Assembly: GCA_910586485.1 (NCBI GenBank) | Contig: CAJUIA010000046.1 | Location: 1 to 23,261, forward strand | Length of the DNA: 23,261 nucleotides | Source of the DNA: an uncultured Acetatifactor sp. | Lineage (GTDB): Bacteria; Bacillota; Clostridia; Lachnospirales; Lachnospiraceae | Direction of reading: 5' to 3' | In this document: piece by piece, positions 17,158 to 23,261 of the stretch | Position numbering within the stretch: the stretch's first letter is position 1 | Layout of the letters: every line of letters starts with the position of its first letter | Program-made: the position numbers and the translations under genes | Notes under the pieces: model-generated | Seen by the model: the letters and a program-made list of their open reading frames with translations, nothing else | Databases searched by the model: none | Told to the model about the DNA's origin: nothing

Positions 17158-17209
17158 GAATATAAGAGAAGGACGCTGTACGACAGCAGAAATTGGAGGA
17201 AAGGACAAA

Positions 17210-17473
17210 ATGGTAAGTCAGAAGGTAGTGATCAAAAATCCTACAGGCTTGCATCTCAGACCGGCGGGCATCTTGTGTAAGGAAGCAATGCAGTTCAAAT
17301 CCTTGATTACATTTACGTTTCGAGAAAATACCGCAAATGCCAAAAGCGTATTGAGCGTATTGGGGGCATGCGTAAAGTGCGGCGATGAAATCGAATTTGT
17401 CTGCGAAGGCGAAGATGAACAGACAGCTTTAAAAACGCTGGTACAGGCTGTAGAAAACGGATTGGGTGAATAA
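17210..17473 (+). CDS. ptsH: HPr, phosphocarrier protein of the PTS
   Basis: Small cytoplasmic phosphocarrier that passes phosphate from enzyme I to sugar-specific EIIA proteins and, in Firmicutes, acts in catabolite repression when phosphorylated on Ser46 by HPr kinase. Both sites are in place: His15 in GLHLRPAG and Ser46 in NAKSVLSVLG, so this is HPr rather than the Crh paralogue, which lacks the histidine. Length is 87 residues, as expected. The start at 17210 follows GGAGGA and matches the family N-terminus. An upstream ATG at 17156 would add 18 residues but lies in the promoter. No ptsI follows; it is a single-gene unit with its own promoter and terminator. Confidence 0.95.
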   Translation: MVSQKVVIKNPTGLHLRPAGILCKEAMQFKSLITFTFRENTANAKSVLSVLGACVKCGDEIEFVCEGEDEQTALKTLVQAVENGLGE

Positions 17474-17484
17474 TGAAAATTAAG

Positions 17485-17524
17485 TCGGGGCCGTGCAAAA
17501 TGCACAGCCCCGATAACTTTTTTT
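17485..17524 (+). terminator. Intrinsic terminator of the HPr gene
   Basis: TCGGGGC and GTGCA pair with TGCAC and GCCCCGA (17485-17513) around an AAA loop, with a C/A mismatch in between, followed after a few bases by seven T (17518-17524). It is a strong terminator 12 nt after the HPr stop. The intron-like sequence begins directly after the T-tract. Confidence 0.92.
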
Positions 17525-17726
17525 GCGCGCCATGGGCGCGCTCTAACGGGTGAAAGTCTCAAACATGCCTCGGCAACGAGGAAGTGTATAACTGAACAGC
17601 AAGGGTGTCTGCCGTGAGGCGGAATCTGAAAGAAACTAAATGTGCGAGTAGATGAGTAGATGAGGGGGCGAGAGTACCTTAAGCGTGAGAAGTCAGGGGA
17701 TTATTCAAATTCCTCACCTACTCGAT
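17525..17726 (+). mobile_element. Probable internally deleted group II intron remnant
   Basis: About 200 nt without a gene that resemble both ends of a bacterial group II intron. The left end has GCGCGCC-ATG-GGCGCGC (a perfect 7-bp stem, 17525-17541), then CTCTAACGGGTGAAAGTCTC, and further on AGCAAGGGTGTCTGCCGTG and GAGGCGGAATCTGAAAG, wording I associate with domain I of clostridial group II introns. The right end, AGGGGATTATTCAAATTCCT followed by CACCTACTCGAT, is like a domain VI stem and a 3' splice site ending in AT. The reverse transcriptase and most central domains are absent. The position immediately after an intrinsic terminator is what group IIC introns prefer. The exact ends, the domain V location and splicing ability are unproven. 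Confidence 0.5.
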
Positions 17727-17806
17727 CTTTAAAACAGAAAAGCAGGCTCCGAAGAACTTGCTGTCCGCCTGCAGACGTGCAGCAATCAACTTCTTGCAGT
17801 TGCTTC

Positions 17807-17820
17807 ATATATATATATAT
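17807..17820. repeat. AT dinucleotide run
   Basis: Seven uninterrupted AT units mark the border between the intron-like remnant and the AT-rich accessory segment. Such runs are prone to length change and easy melting; no function is claimed. Confidence 0.85.
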
Positions 17821-17875
17821 TTGAACAGCAAATACCAAAGTACAAAAATAAAATTAAAAAATACGACAATTTATA

Positions 17876-17904
17876 TTGAAACGTATTGTGATATGTGATA
17901 AAAT
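17876..17904 (+). promoter_or_regulatory. Sigma-A promoter of the secreted-protein genes
   Basis: TTGAAA (17876-17881), a 17-nt spacer and TAAAAT (17899-17904) give a near-consensus promoter in an AT-rich stretch. It is the only good promoter before the gene at 18097 and implies a leader of about 185 nt. Confidence 0.7.
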
Positions 17905-17910
17905 AATAAT

Positions 17911-18096
17911 GCAAACCAACAAGGTAAAGTTTGTAGTGAAATAGAGAAAAATTATAAAGGGATGTTGCGACTTCGTCTTTAGAAGGACTGTGTTAGCCCA
18001 TGAGAAAACAGAAAGTGCATTAGCGACAACAATGGAAAGAACCATTATGGGAAAATGGGTATAGGTATCCCAAAATCAGAATATTAAGGAGGAAAA
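17911..18096 (+). promoter_or_regulatory. Long 5' leader with possible RNA structure
   Basis: About 185 nt separate the promoter from the first secreted-protein gene. Possible helices are GTTGCG with CGACAAC (one bulge) enclosing about 55 nt, AATGG with CCATT, and TGGGA with TCCCA shortly before the ribosome binding site AAGGAGG (18086-18092). I could not match it to a riboswitch class; the c-di-GMP types were considered and lack their core motifs. The length and layout suggest post-transcriptional control, but this is inference. Confidence 0.4.
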
Positions 18097-18747
18097 ATGA
18101 GAATGAAAATCAAACAAAGCAAAAAGACATCAAAATTTCTTATTTTGCTACTGTTGTTGACCATTTTTTCGTCAATCACATCGACAGCAGCAGAGCAGAT
18201 GGATCCCTTACAGCCATATAAAGAAATTCTGGCTGAGTTCAATGAAGAAAAGGGAACTTGTTATATTATGATTACAGATGAAGAAGAACTGGCTAAAACC
18301 AATTTGACCATGCAAGAAATGATTGATTTCTACACAAGCATGGGCACCGGTGCATTTCGCGATTATCTTGATAATATTTATGCGCGCAACATGAATACTC
18401 CAATACAATCGAAAGTCACCGTAACAGGAAGACAATTAGCGCGGGCAGAATTATATACTCAGCCTTATGCGTATGCACCGCCAAATTATTTCTATTTGAC
18501 CAGTAAAGTTGTAACCATAAATAATAAAGCTTATTATAATAGTGTAGTCGAAGCGGGTGAATTTCATATTAGTGGTTGTTATCCCATTTATGATTTGTAT
18601 GCGACTCCCACATATAAAGTATCAGATGACAGCACGAGCATTACGGTGACTTATAAATACAATATAGTAGAAGGGCCAGGTATTTCTAATTTGTTGGCAT
18701 ACACTTGTGATGTAACTTATTTTGCCAGCAGTTGGTTAGATGACTAA
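18097..18747 (+). CDS. Secreted protein of unknown function
   Basis: I do not recognise this 216-residue protein. It has a classical signal peptide: basic start (KIKQSKKTSK), hydrophobic core FLILLLLLTIFSSI and a probable cleavage after STAA near residue 32. The mature part is about 185 residues, rich in Tyr and Thr, with a helical-looking first half (LQPYKEILAEFNEEKG, DEEELAKTNLTMQEMIDFY) and a beta-rich, Tyr-rich second half. No lipobox, wall anchor or membrane segment is seen. AAGGAGG (18086-18092) lies 4 nt before the ATG at 18097 and 10 nt before a second ATG at 18103; either could be the start. The gene is visibly more AT-rich than the core genes and is followed after 37 nt by another secreted-protein gene. 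Confidence 0.8.
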   Translation: MRMKIKQSKKTSKFLILLLLLTIFSSITSTAAEQMDPLQPYKEILAEFNEEKGTCYIMITDEEELAKTNLTMQEMIDFYTSMGTGAFRDYLDNIYARNMNTPIQSKVTVTGRQLARAELYTQPYAYAPPNYFYLTSKVVTINNKAYYNSVVEAGEFHISGCYPIYDLYATPTYKVSDDSTSITVTYKYNIVEGPGISNLLAYTCDVTYFASSWLDD

Positions 18748-18784
18748 AAAAATAATAAAAAAAATAGAAAGTAGGGATTGATAT

Positions 18785-19159
18785 ATGAGTAAGCATGTTA
18801 GATACTTTACATTAATATTAACGGTTTTTATTAGTGGTTTTTTGTTTGTATCTATGCCGGTGTCCGCCGCTGAGGCAAAGAATTCGAATGATACTTTTGC
18901 ACCTGATGCAATTACGCTTTCGGATTCATGGCGGGAAGGAACAGTAATGAACAATGGGGTAAGGTTGCGGGCAGAACCTAATTTAGATTGCACTATATAT
19001 GGATTGATGAATAAAGATGAAACCGTTCTTGTTAATCTGGAAATGTCAACTATGACATTTTACTATGTACAACGTGTAAAGACCGGAGAATATGGTTATG
19101 TAAGCCGAAATTATGTTTTAGTATGGACTGATGATCCTGTTACCGTTTCTGAAGATTAA
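18785..19159 (+). CDS. Small secreted protein with SH3b-like domain
   Basis: A 124-residue protein with a signal peptide (hydrophobic YFTLILTVFISGFLFVSM, probable cleavage after VSAAEA near residue 31). The mature part is a short linker followed by one bacterial SH3 (SH3b/SH3_3) fold: NNGVRLRAEPNLDCTIYGLM resembles the diagnostic start (variant of 'LNVRSGPS'), and GEYGYVSRNYVL the typical GxxGWV-type end. SH3b domains commonly bind peptidoglycan stem peptides or mediate wall attachment, so a cell-surface role is likely. There is no catalytic domain. A weak GTAGGGA precedes the ATG. No terminator is seen between this and the preceding gene, so co-transcription is probable; a terminator follows. 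Confidence 0.8.
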   Translation: MSKHVRYFTLILTVFISGFLFVSMPVSAAEAKNSNDTFAPDAITLSDSWREGTVMNNGVRLRAEPNLDCTIYGLMNKDETVLVNLEMSTMTFYYVQRVKTGEYGYVSRNYVLVWTDDPVTVSED

Positions 19160-19209
19160 GCAAAATACCATAGTTTGATTCAAAACTGTTAATTGAGGCG
19201 TGTATAGGG

Positions 19210-19245
19210 AAAAGCGCTGGTTTTGTATACCGGCGTTTTTCTTTT
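19210..19245 (+). terminator. Intrinsic terminator after the secreted-protein pair
   Basis: CGCTGG (19215-19220) pairs with CCGGCG (19230-19235, one G-U) around a 9-nt loop, followed by TTTTTCTTTT and preceded by an A-run. It ends the AT-rich two-gene unit 55 nt after its last stop. Confidence 0.85.
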
Positions 19246-19294
19246 ATCCTTAAAAATGAACACAATTGTATCCCTGAAAATAGCGCAGCAACGC

Positions 19295-19323
19295 TTGACA
19301 TAAATTTGATAATATGGTTAAGT
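19295..19323 (+). promoter_or_regulatory. Weak promoter candidate for the lipoprotein pair
   Basis: A perfect -35 box TTGACA (19295-19300) stands 17 nt before TTAAGT (19318-19323), which matches the -10 consensus only three of six. It is well placed, between the terminator at 19210 and the GTG start at 19358, but the -10 is poor. Confidence 0.35.
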
Positions 19324-19357
19324 TTTATTGCAAAAAGGACTTTCAGGAGGAAGTGGA

Positions 19358-20455
19358 GTGCGGAGAAAATATATTTTACGGCTATGGAAATGCTTTTTAT
19401 CGGCAGTTGTGTTTTTGTGTTTTGTGGGCTGCGGCAGACAGGAATCAACCATCCCGTCCGGCGCTTCAGAAAGCGTTCCTGCAGAATCCTCAGAGGGTTT
19501 CATGCAGGGAGAAAAGCAGCAGGGTAATAAGGAACAATCTGTAGAGCGGCCATCGGACGACAGGCAGCCGGACGATGGGGAACCGGAGCAGCAGCCTAAG
19601 CAGGAAGCGATACTTTCCACGGAAAGAACAACGGCGACGTTTGATGCGGGATCTTTTTGGGAATTGAATGTCGTGGCGGGAGGCGACGGCATCTATGGTT
19701 TTGGCAGGCGGCAGAAAGGGGAAAAAAGCATACTGTTTCAGGTCGGGGCGGAAGACGGCATTGTCCGGGACTTTAAAGTAGAGCTGGAACCGGAGATAAG
19801 CGTACGCGCCGCCTGTATAGATAGTTCCGGGAACCTGCATTTGCTGCTGTCTGAACGAGGCGATTCTGAATGGACTGAAATTCTCGCATTGGATAAATCC
19901 GGGCAGACGATAAGCAGAAACGATGTCTCGGACGTCAAGGAAGAGACTGACATTTTCGACTTATGTATGACGATAGGGATGGATGGCAGCTATTATATTT
20001 CTTACAGGCATGATAAAGGGGGCAGCATCCTGGTGTTAGACGATAACGGCGGCCGAAAGGATTGTTTCAGCCTTAGTACGCGGCTTGTGGCACTGGGAAC
20101 AGGCAGGAGCGGTCAGATATATGGTATGGTTTATAGTCAGGGCAGTCAATATTTGGCGATGCTGACGGAGAGTGGCGGAATAGAACCCTGCCCAAATGGA
20201 GAATTTCAGGATTTTCCGATAATTAATTGTCTGCAGCCTGGTGTTTGCTGCGAGCTGTTGCTGGGAAATGGGACATATGGTGCCTGGATATATGATGCGG
20301 GAAGCCTGGAGCAGGTGGTCCCTGCAGACGAAATGCCTATTAAAGGGCAGGACGTGGAGAAATTCGGGTTTTTGAGTGACGGCAGGCTGTGTATTACGGG
20401 ATACAGGGACGGAACACATATCATCGAGTGCCTGCCGGCAGAAAGGGAAAAATGA
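19358..20455 (+). CDS. Lipoprotein with beta-propeller-like repeats
   Basis: A 365-residue predicted lipoprotein: basic start, hydrophobic core, then the lipobox FVGC with the lipidated cysteine at residue 25. A Ser/Glu/Gln/Pro-rich linker follows (about 26-90), then a beta-rich region of recurring units (such as VAGGDGIYGFGR, IDSSGNLHLLLS, GMDGSYYISY, GRSGQIYGMVY, LSDGRLCITGYRDG) that look like propeller blades. GTG at 19358 is chosen because AGGAGG (19345-19350) is 7 nt upstream; an in-frame TTG at 19328 lacks a site. The stop overlaps the next start (ATGA), indicating coupling. In related bacteria such a module can be fused to a family 1 solute-binding protein; here the two are separate genes. 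The ligand is unknown. Confidence 0.75.
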   Translation: MRRKYILRLWKCFLSAVVFLCFVGCGRQESTIPSGASESVPAESSEGFMQGEKQQGNKEQSVERPSDDRQPDDGEPEQQPKQEAILSTERTTATFDAGSFWELNVVAGGDGIYGFGRRQKGEKSILFQVGAEDGIVRDFKVELEPEISVRAACIDSSGNLHLLLSERGDSEWTEILALDKSGQTISRNDVSDVKEETDIFDLCMTIGMDGSYYISYRHDKGGSILVLDDNGGRKDCFSLSTRLVALGTGRSGQIYGMVYSQGSQYLAMLTESGGIEPCPNGEFQDFPIINCLQPGVCCELLLGNGTYGAWIYDAGSLEQVVPADEMPIKGQDVEKFGFLSDGRLCITGYRDGTHIIECLPAEREK

Positions 20456-21768
20456 GAAAGCTAAAGCAGCTGTTATTATTGTGTGGAACTTTTTTTTTGC
20501 TTTGTTCCTGCAGCCTGGGAGAGGAAGGTGCTCCGAGGGAAGCTGTTTCTTTGACGCTTGTTTCCTTTGGAGGAAGCCGTGATCTGACGGAGCAGGTGAA
20601 CCTGTTTAATGAGACTCATGAAGGATACCGGATAGACATAGAAATATACGAGCTGAATGACGTTGACAAGGACGATCGGATTGAGAGACTACAAAGGGAG
20701 ATTGTTGCAGGCAGAGGGCCTGATCTTGTCAACTACGGCTCTTTATATGCGTCAAGCTATTGCCTGGGTTATTACACCGAAAATTTGCTGAATTATCTGC
20801 CGGAAGACTGGCAATCCATTTATTTTTCAAATATCCTGGAATCTTTCTTTGTGAACGGAGGGCTGTATGCTATGCCCGTAGGGTTTTCGCTGAGTACGTT
20901 TGCCGGGAGGCAGGATATGCTGGGTGATCGGGAGAGATGGAGTATACAGGAAATGATGCAGATTTACATGGAGCAGGAAGAGGGCGTTATCCTATACCCC
21001 GGTGAAACCAAAGTGGATGTACTCGGGACGATATTAAGTAAAAATATGGAATCCTTTATTGAGTGGGAAGAGGGGGAATGCCGTTTCGACAGCGAAGAGT
21101 TCCGGGACATTCTGGCATTTGCCAACAGTTTTCCGGATATGCTGCGGATTACGGAGGATTATAGCCCAAAGACACTGTTTGCAGAGGGGAAAAGTCTCTT
21201 ATATCAGGATTCTATTAGTGACATTTATGATATTTGCGGGGCGGGCAGGGTTTTGGCCACAAACGAGGTAGTTTATGTTGGCGTTCCGGTCAGCGAAGGG
21301 TATGGAACGGTGATACAGCCGTCCCGGCTGGTTCTGGCAATCAGCGCGAATTCCAGACATAAGGATATTTCATGGGAATTTATTGCACAGTTCCTGACTT
21401 CCAGCTATCAGAACGAAAAGCTGAATTACTGCCTGCCGTTGAGGAGGGACACAATGGAGCATATGCTGGAAGAGGCAGGAAACATGGAGTATGTCGTTAG
21501 TGCGGATGGAAATGAAATACCCATAGTAAAATCGGAAATTGGCTTTGAGGGAGAGGAAGCAATCAAAATCTATCGCATGGAAGAAGAGGAAAAGAAGCAG
21601 CTTCTGCGATTGATAGAGACGGCAAGCTTAAACGATGCTATTGATTATACCCTATATAATATTGTGCTTGAAGAGGCACAGAGTTATTTCGCTGGGGACA
21701 GGACATTGGATGAAGTTATTGACATCATACAACGGAGGGCATCCTTGTATATAGCGGAGCATATGTAG
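20452..21768 (+). CDS. Extracellular solute-binding lipoprotein, family 1-like
   Basis: A 438-residue lipoprotein with signal peptide and lipobox LCSC (cysteine at residue 20). The mature part has features of family 1 carbohydrate-type ABC solute-binding proteins: VSLTLVSFGGSRDLTEQVNL followed by FNETHEGYRIDIEIY near the N-terminus, GRGPDLVNYGS in the ligand-cleft region, and WEFIAQFLTSSYQ towards the C-terminus. The ATG at 20452 overlaps the preceding stop, and GAAAGGG lies just upstream. The frame is open farther upstream to 20389, but that would lie inside the previous gene and spoil the signal peptide. No permease or ATPase genes are adjacent, so it is an orphan receptor; it may serve a remote transporter or a sensor. 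Substrate unknown. Confidence 0.85.
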   Translation: MRKLKQLLLLCGTFFLLCSCSLGEEGAPREAVSLTLVSFGGSRDLTEQVNLFNETHEGYRIDIEIYELNDVDKDDRIERLQREIVAGRGPDLVNYGSLYASSYCLGYYTENLLNYLPEDWQSIYFSNILESFFVNGGLYAMPVGFSLSTFAGRQDMLGDRERWSIQEMMQIYMEQEEGVILYPGETKVDVLGTILSKNMESFIEWEEGECRFDSEEFRDILAFANSFPDMLRITEDYSPKTLFAEGKSLLYQDSISDIYDICGAGRVLATNEVVYVGVPVSEGYGTVIQPSRLVLAISANSRHKDISWEFIAQFLTSSYQNEKLNYCLPLRRDTMEHMLEEAGNMEYVVSADGNEIPIVKSEIGFEGEEAIKIYRMEEEEKKQLLRLIETASLNDAIDYTLYNIVLEEAQSYFAGDRTLDEVIDIIQRRASLYIAEHM

Positions 21769-21860
21769 ATTTCTGTGCATGTGGAAAAATTCTCTGAAAA
21801 TCCGTTGGGTGCATCTGCCATTCTGAAAAAATATATCAATTTGGATATGTAATATGATGA

Positions 21861-21893
21861 TAGGAGGTAGGCGAAATAATCGTCTGCCTCCTA
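21861..21893. terminator. Hairpin between convergent genes, probable bidirectional terminator
   Basis: TAGGAGGTAGGCG (21861-21873) and CGTCTGCCTCCTA (21881-21893) pair over 13 bp, with three G-U pairs, around the loop AAATAAT. It lies between the stop of the plus-strand solute-binding gene and the stop of the minus-strand DUF3048 gene. Neither side has a proper T-tract, so termination is inferred from position and stem strength. Confidence 0.6.
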
Positions 21894-21900
21894 CTTGATC

Positions 21901-23055
21901 TTACCGGAAAGTAAAATTATCTCCTGACTGCACAATGCAGATCATGGTTTTCCCGGTATTGAATATGATTTCATTTCCAAAGTCATCATAAAATTTTGTG
22001 GCGCCGTAATCGCTGTCTTTTTCCCAGGTGACGTGAATCCCTTTTCCGTTGGTGAAATACCAGCCGTCCTCCGTGTTATCCGTGCATTGGTAGGCAAGGT
22101 AGCCGTCGCCAAGATCCCAGGCCTTTACATTTTGAACCAATATATTTTTAAAGGTCAGCTGTTCTCCGGTCTGAGCATCAATATGAGGCCCGTCCGTTCC
22201 GCCGGAAAGGTACTGGGAACGATAATAAAGGCCGTCTGCCGTATTGTAATCAAAATAGCAGCGGGTCAAAGGATAACATCCGGACATGTCGATATAAACG
22301 GCGCTTTGCGCATCTTCACCGTACTGTTCCAGAGTATTCTGCGCGGAGGCGCTTGCAAAGCGAAAATGCCGGCTGTCGGCAAGGCCGCGGTATTCCAGCG
22401 GATACCCCTTCCTGTTCACCGCGTCCAGAATCATTGTCCCGGTGGCATAGGCATTATGCGGACGGGAACGGGTTTCATCTCGATAAAAGGCGGCAGAATC
22501 CGGATAATTACTTTCGTTAATGGTCTGCGTATCGGGAGCGGCAATCAGCTCGTCTACATAATAGGGGTGGCCGGTGTGGATGATAAAAGCATCCCATTCG
22601 AAAGCCCAATAGGCGAAATAGGTACGGAGGCTTCGGACATTTCCAATTTTCTCCAGATTTTCCCAGTCTTCATAAATAGCAAGAAGTCTTGTCATGCGTC
22701 CCTCAACGTTTGCCTCATAGAGAATGGAGGCTTGAGAAAGGCTGTAATGGGGCTGTGCGTTGTGTTCGTTTGGGGTCATGACGGCAATGGGTCTGGTGTT
22801 GGCTTTTGTTTCGTCGATCCATTCGTTGGTAAGGCGGCTGTGAACCATTCCTTCTGCAGGCGGCAGTTCTTCCTCGTCGGTGGAAGGACCTGAGGAATCC
22901 TCAGACTGTGAATTGTCGGGCGGCATGGTATACTTGGGGCCTGAAGAATTCGGCGTCGATGATTCCTGCTCCGGTGTATTGCCTGCAGGACCACAGGCAC
23001 ATATCATAAACATACTTATGATAATAAGAATAAGTGTAAATTTCTGTTTTTTCAT
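21901..23055 (-). CDS. YerB-like DUF3048 lipoprotein
   Basis: A 384-residue lipoprotein of the YerB/DUF3048 family, whose biochemical function is not established. The signal peptide is MKKQKFTLILIIISMFMI followed by the lipobox ICAC with cysteine 21; a Ser/Pro/Glu-rich linker (about 22-70) leads to the conserved domain. Family features are RPIAVMTPNEHNAQPHYSLS, ILYEANVEGRMTRLLAIY, VRSLRTYFAYWA, and a C-terminal beta-rich domain (GKGIHVTWEKDSDYGATKFY) ending in GDNFTFR. GAAAGGAAG precedes the ATG at suitable spacing. It is the only minus-strand gene in the window and converges on the solute-binding gene. Length is normal for the family. Confidence 0.9.
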   Translation of the reverse strand: MKKQKFTLILIIISMFMICACGPAGNTPEQESSTPNSSGPKYTMPPDNSQSEDSSGPSTDEEELPPAEGMVHSRLTNEWIDETKANTRPIAVMTPNEHNAQPHYSLSQASILYEANVEGRMTRLLAIYEDWENLEKIGNVRSLRTYFAYWAFEWDAFIIHTGHPYYVDELIAAPDTQTINESNYPDSAAFYRDETRSRPHNAYATGTMILDAVNRKGYPLEYRGLADSRHFRFASASAQNTLEQYGEDAQSAVYIDMSGCYPLTRCYFDYNTADGLYYRSQYLSGGTDGPHIDAQTGEQLTFKNILVQNVKAWDLGDGYLAYQCTDNTEDGWYFTNGKGIHVTWEKDSDYGATKFYDDFGNEIIFNTGKTMICIVQSGDNFTFR

Positions 23056-23104
23056 AAGTGTCTTCCTTTCGGTAGATAAGCAAGGTGGTATAAATACCTT
23101 ATAT

Positions 23105-23133
23105 AGTATAACACAAACAGTCGGTTTCGTCTC
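23105..23133 (-). promoter_or_regulatory. Probable promoter of the DUF3048 gene
   Basis: On the minus strand TATACT (23105-23110) is a good -10 box; the -35 position 17 nt away reads GAGACG, which matches only three of six. Between it and the start codon is a palindrome GGTATAAATACC (23087-23098) that could be a protein-binding site or chance. Confidence 0.4.
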
Positions 23134-23158
23134 GCACGGACAACAAAATTAAGAATAT

Positions 23159-23189
23159 TTAACATTTGCAGGAAGATATATGATATAAT
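23159..23189 (+). promoter_or_regulatory. Extended -10 promoter reading out of the window
   Basis: TGATATAAT contains a perfect TATAAT (23184-23189) with the upstream TG of an extended -10; TTAACA (23159-23164) lies 19 nt upstream, a long spacer that the extended -10 could compensate. No start codon with a ribosome binding site is seen in the last 70 bases, so the gene it serves is outside. Confidence 0.55.
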
Positions 23190-23261
23190 AGCCGCAAGGG
23201 AAAAACAACGGGAGTTTGACACTTCCTTTTAAACCTCATAACACACAAATCATGTATTTAA

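Larger units (their letters stand above)
17474..18096. other. Gene-free stretch between HPr and the secreted-protein genes
   Basis: This 623-nt region holds, in order, the HPr terminator (to 17524), the group II intron-like remnant (to 17726), two hairpin-forming segments (GCAGGC 17742-17747 with GCCTGC 17767-17772; AGCAA 17781-17785 with TTGCT 17800-17804), a seven-unit AT dinucleotide run (17807-17820), a markedly AT-rich segment, a promoter (17876-17904) and a long leader. No open reading frame with a convincing ribosome binding site was found in it. Confidence 0.8.

Noticed and set aside
17156..17209. N-terminal extension of HPr from ATG 17156
   Set aside because: That ATG overlaps the -10 box of the HPr promoter, and the normal HPr N-terminus begins at 17210 after GGAGGA.
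17730..17810. Small minus-strand frame beginning MKQLQEVDCC
   Set aside because: It has no ribosome binding site and its sequence coincides with overlapping hairpin arms; about 35 codons with no support.
17961..18064. Short open frames in the leader (MLRLRL, MRKQKVH, MERTIMGKWV) as leader peptides
   Set aside because: None has a properly spaced ribosome binding site, and frames this short are expected by chance in such sequence.
17911..18096. c-di-GMP riboswitch in the leader
   Set aside because: GCAAACC near its start recalled the class I motif, but the GAAA tetraloop/receptor elements and the GGGACGCAAAGCC-type core are absent.
22033..22893. 286-codon open frame on the plus strand
   Set aside because: Antisense to the DUF3048 gene, whose signal peptide, lipobox and conserved motifs are clear; the plus-strand product looks like a frame shadow.
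1..23261. CRISPR arrays, tRNA or rRNA genes, transposase genes, prophage genes
   Set aside because: None was seen: there are no regularly spaced direct repeats, no tRNA cloverleaf-like sequence and no recombinase or phage proteins in any frame.

Overview
The window is a stretch of chromosome from a motile, Gram-positive anaerobe of the Clostridia, most likely Lachnospiraceae. This rests on the gene order (an MreB/Mbl gene directly upstream of flgF/flgG-type genes, comF followed by a yvyF-like gene, and cdaA-cdaR-glmM), on AGGAGG-type ribosome binding sites, on lipobox lipoproteins and on the mid-range GC of the core genes. Species cannot be fixed from sequence alone.

Layout. (1) 1-4884: nucleotide excision repair, with a 5'-truncated uvrB and a complete uvrA separated by a hairpin-rich gap. 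(2) 5091-8346: a promoter, an MreB/Mbl gene, two flagellar rod/hook proteins (FlgF- and FlgG-like, equivalent to B. subtilis FlhO/FlhP) and a FlgJ-type rod-binding protein, closed by a clear intrinsic terminator. (3) 8374-13439: recD2, comF, a YvyF-like zinc-ribbon flagellar-region protein and two unrecognised membrane proteins. (4) 13469-17005: cdaA-cdaR-glmM, the conserved c-di-AMP synthase, its regulator and phosphoglucosamine mutase, followed by a large hairpin. (5) 17129-17524: a single-gene HPr unit with its own promoter and terminator.

From about 17525 the character changes. Directly after the T-tract of the HPr terminator lies about 200 nt resembling the two ends of a group II intron with the middle and the reverse transcriptase missing. 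Then follows an AT-rich stretch with a good promoter, a leader of roughly 190 nt and two small secreted proteins, one with an SH3b-like domain; this looks like accessory DNA. From 19358 the base composition returns to normal with two translationally coupled lipoproteins (a propeller-like protein and a family 1 solute-binding protein, without permeases). They converge on a YerB/DUF3048 lipoprotein gene on the minus strand, across a perfect-length hairpin. A promoter at the right edge reads out of the window.

Almost all core genes are on the plus strand and tightly spaced (overlapping or coupled in several places), so they probably form a few operons: uvrBA, mbl-flagellar, recD2-comF-yvyF-like-membrane proteins-cdaA-cdaR-glmM (no terminator was seen between 8374 and 17005), and ptsH alone. 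I did not find a clear new defence or biosynthetic system. The best leads are the intron remnant after the terminator, the secreted-protein pair with its long leader, and the membrane protein of unknown function next to cdaA.
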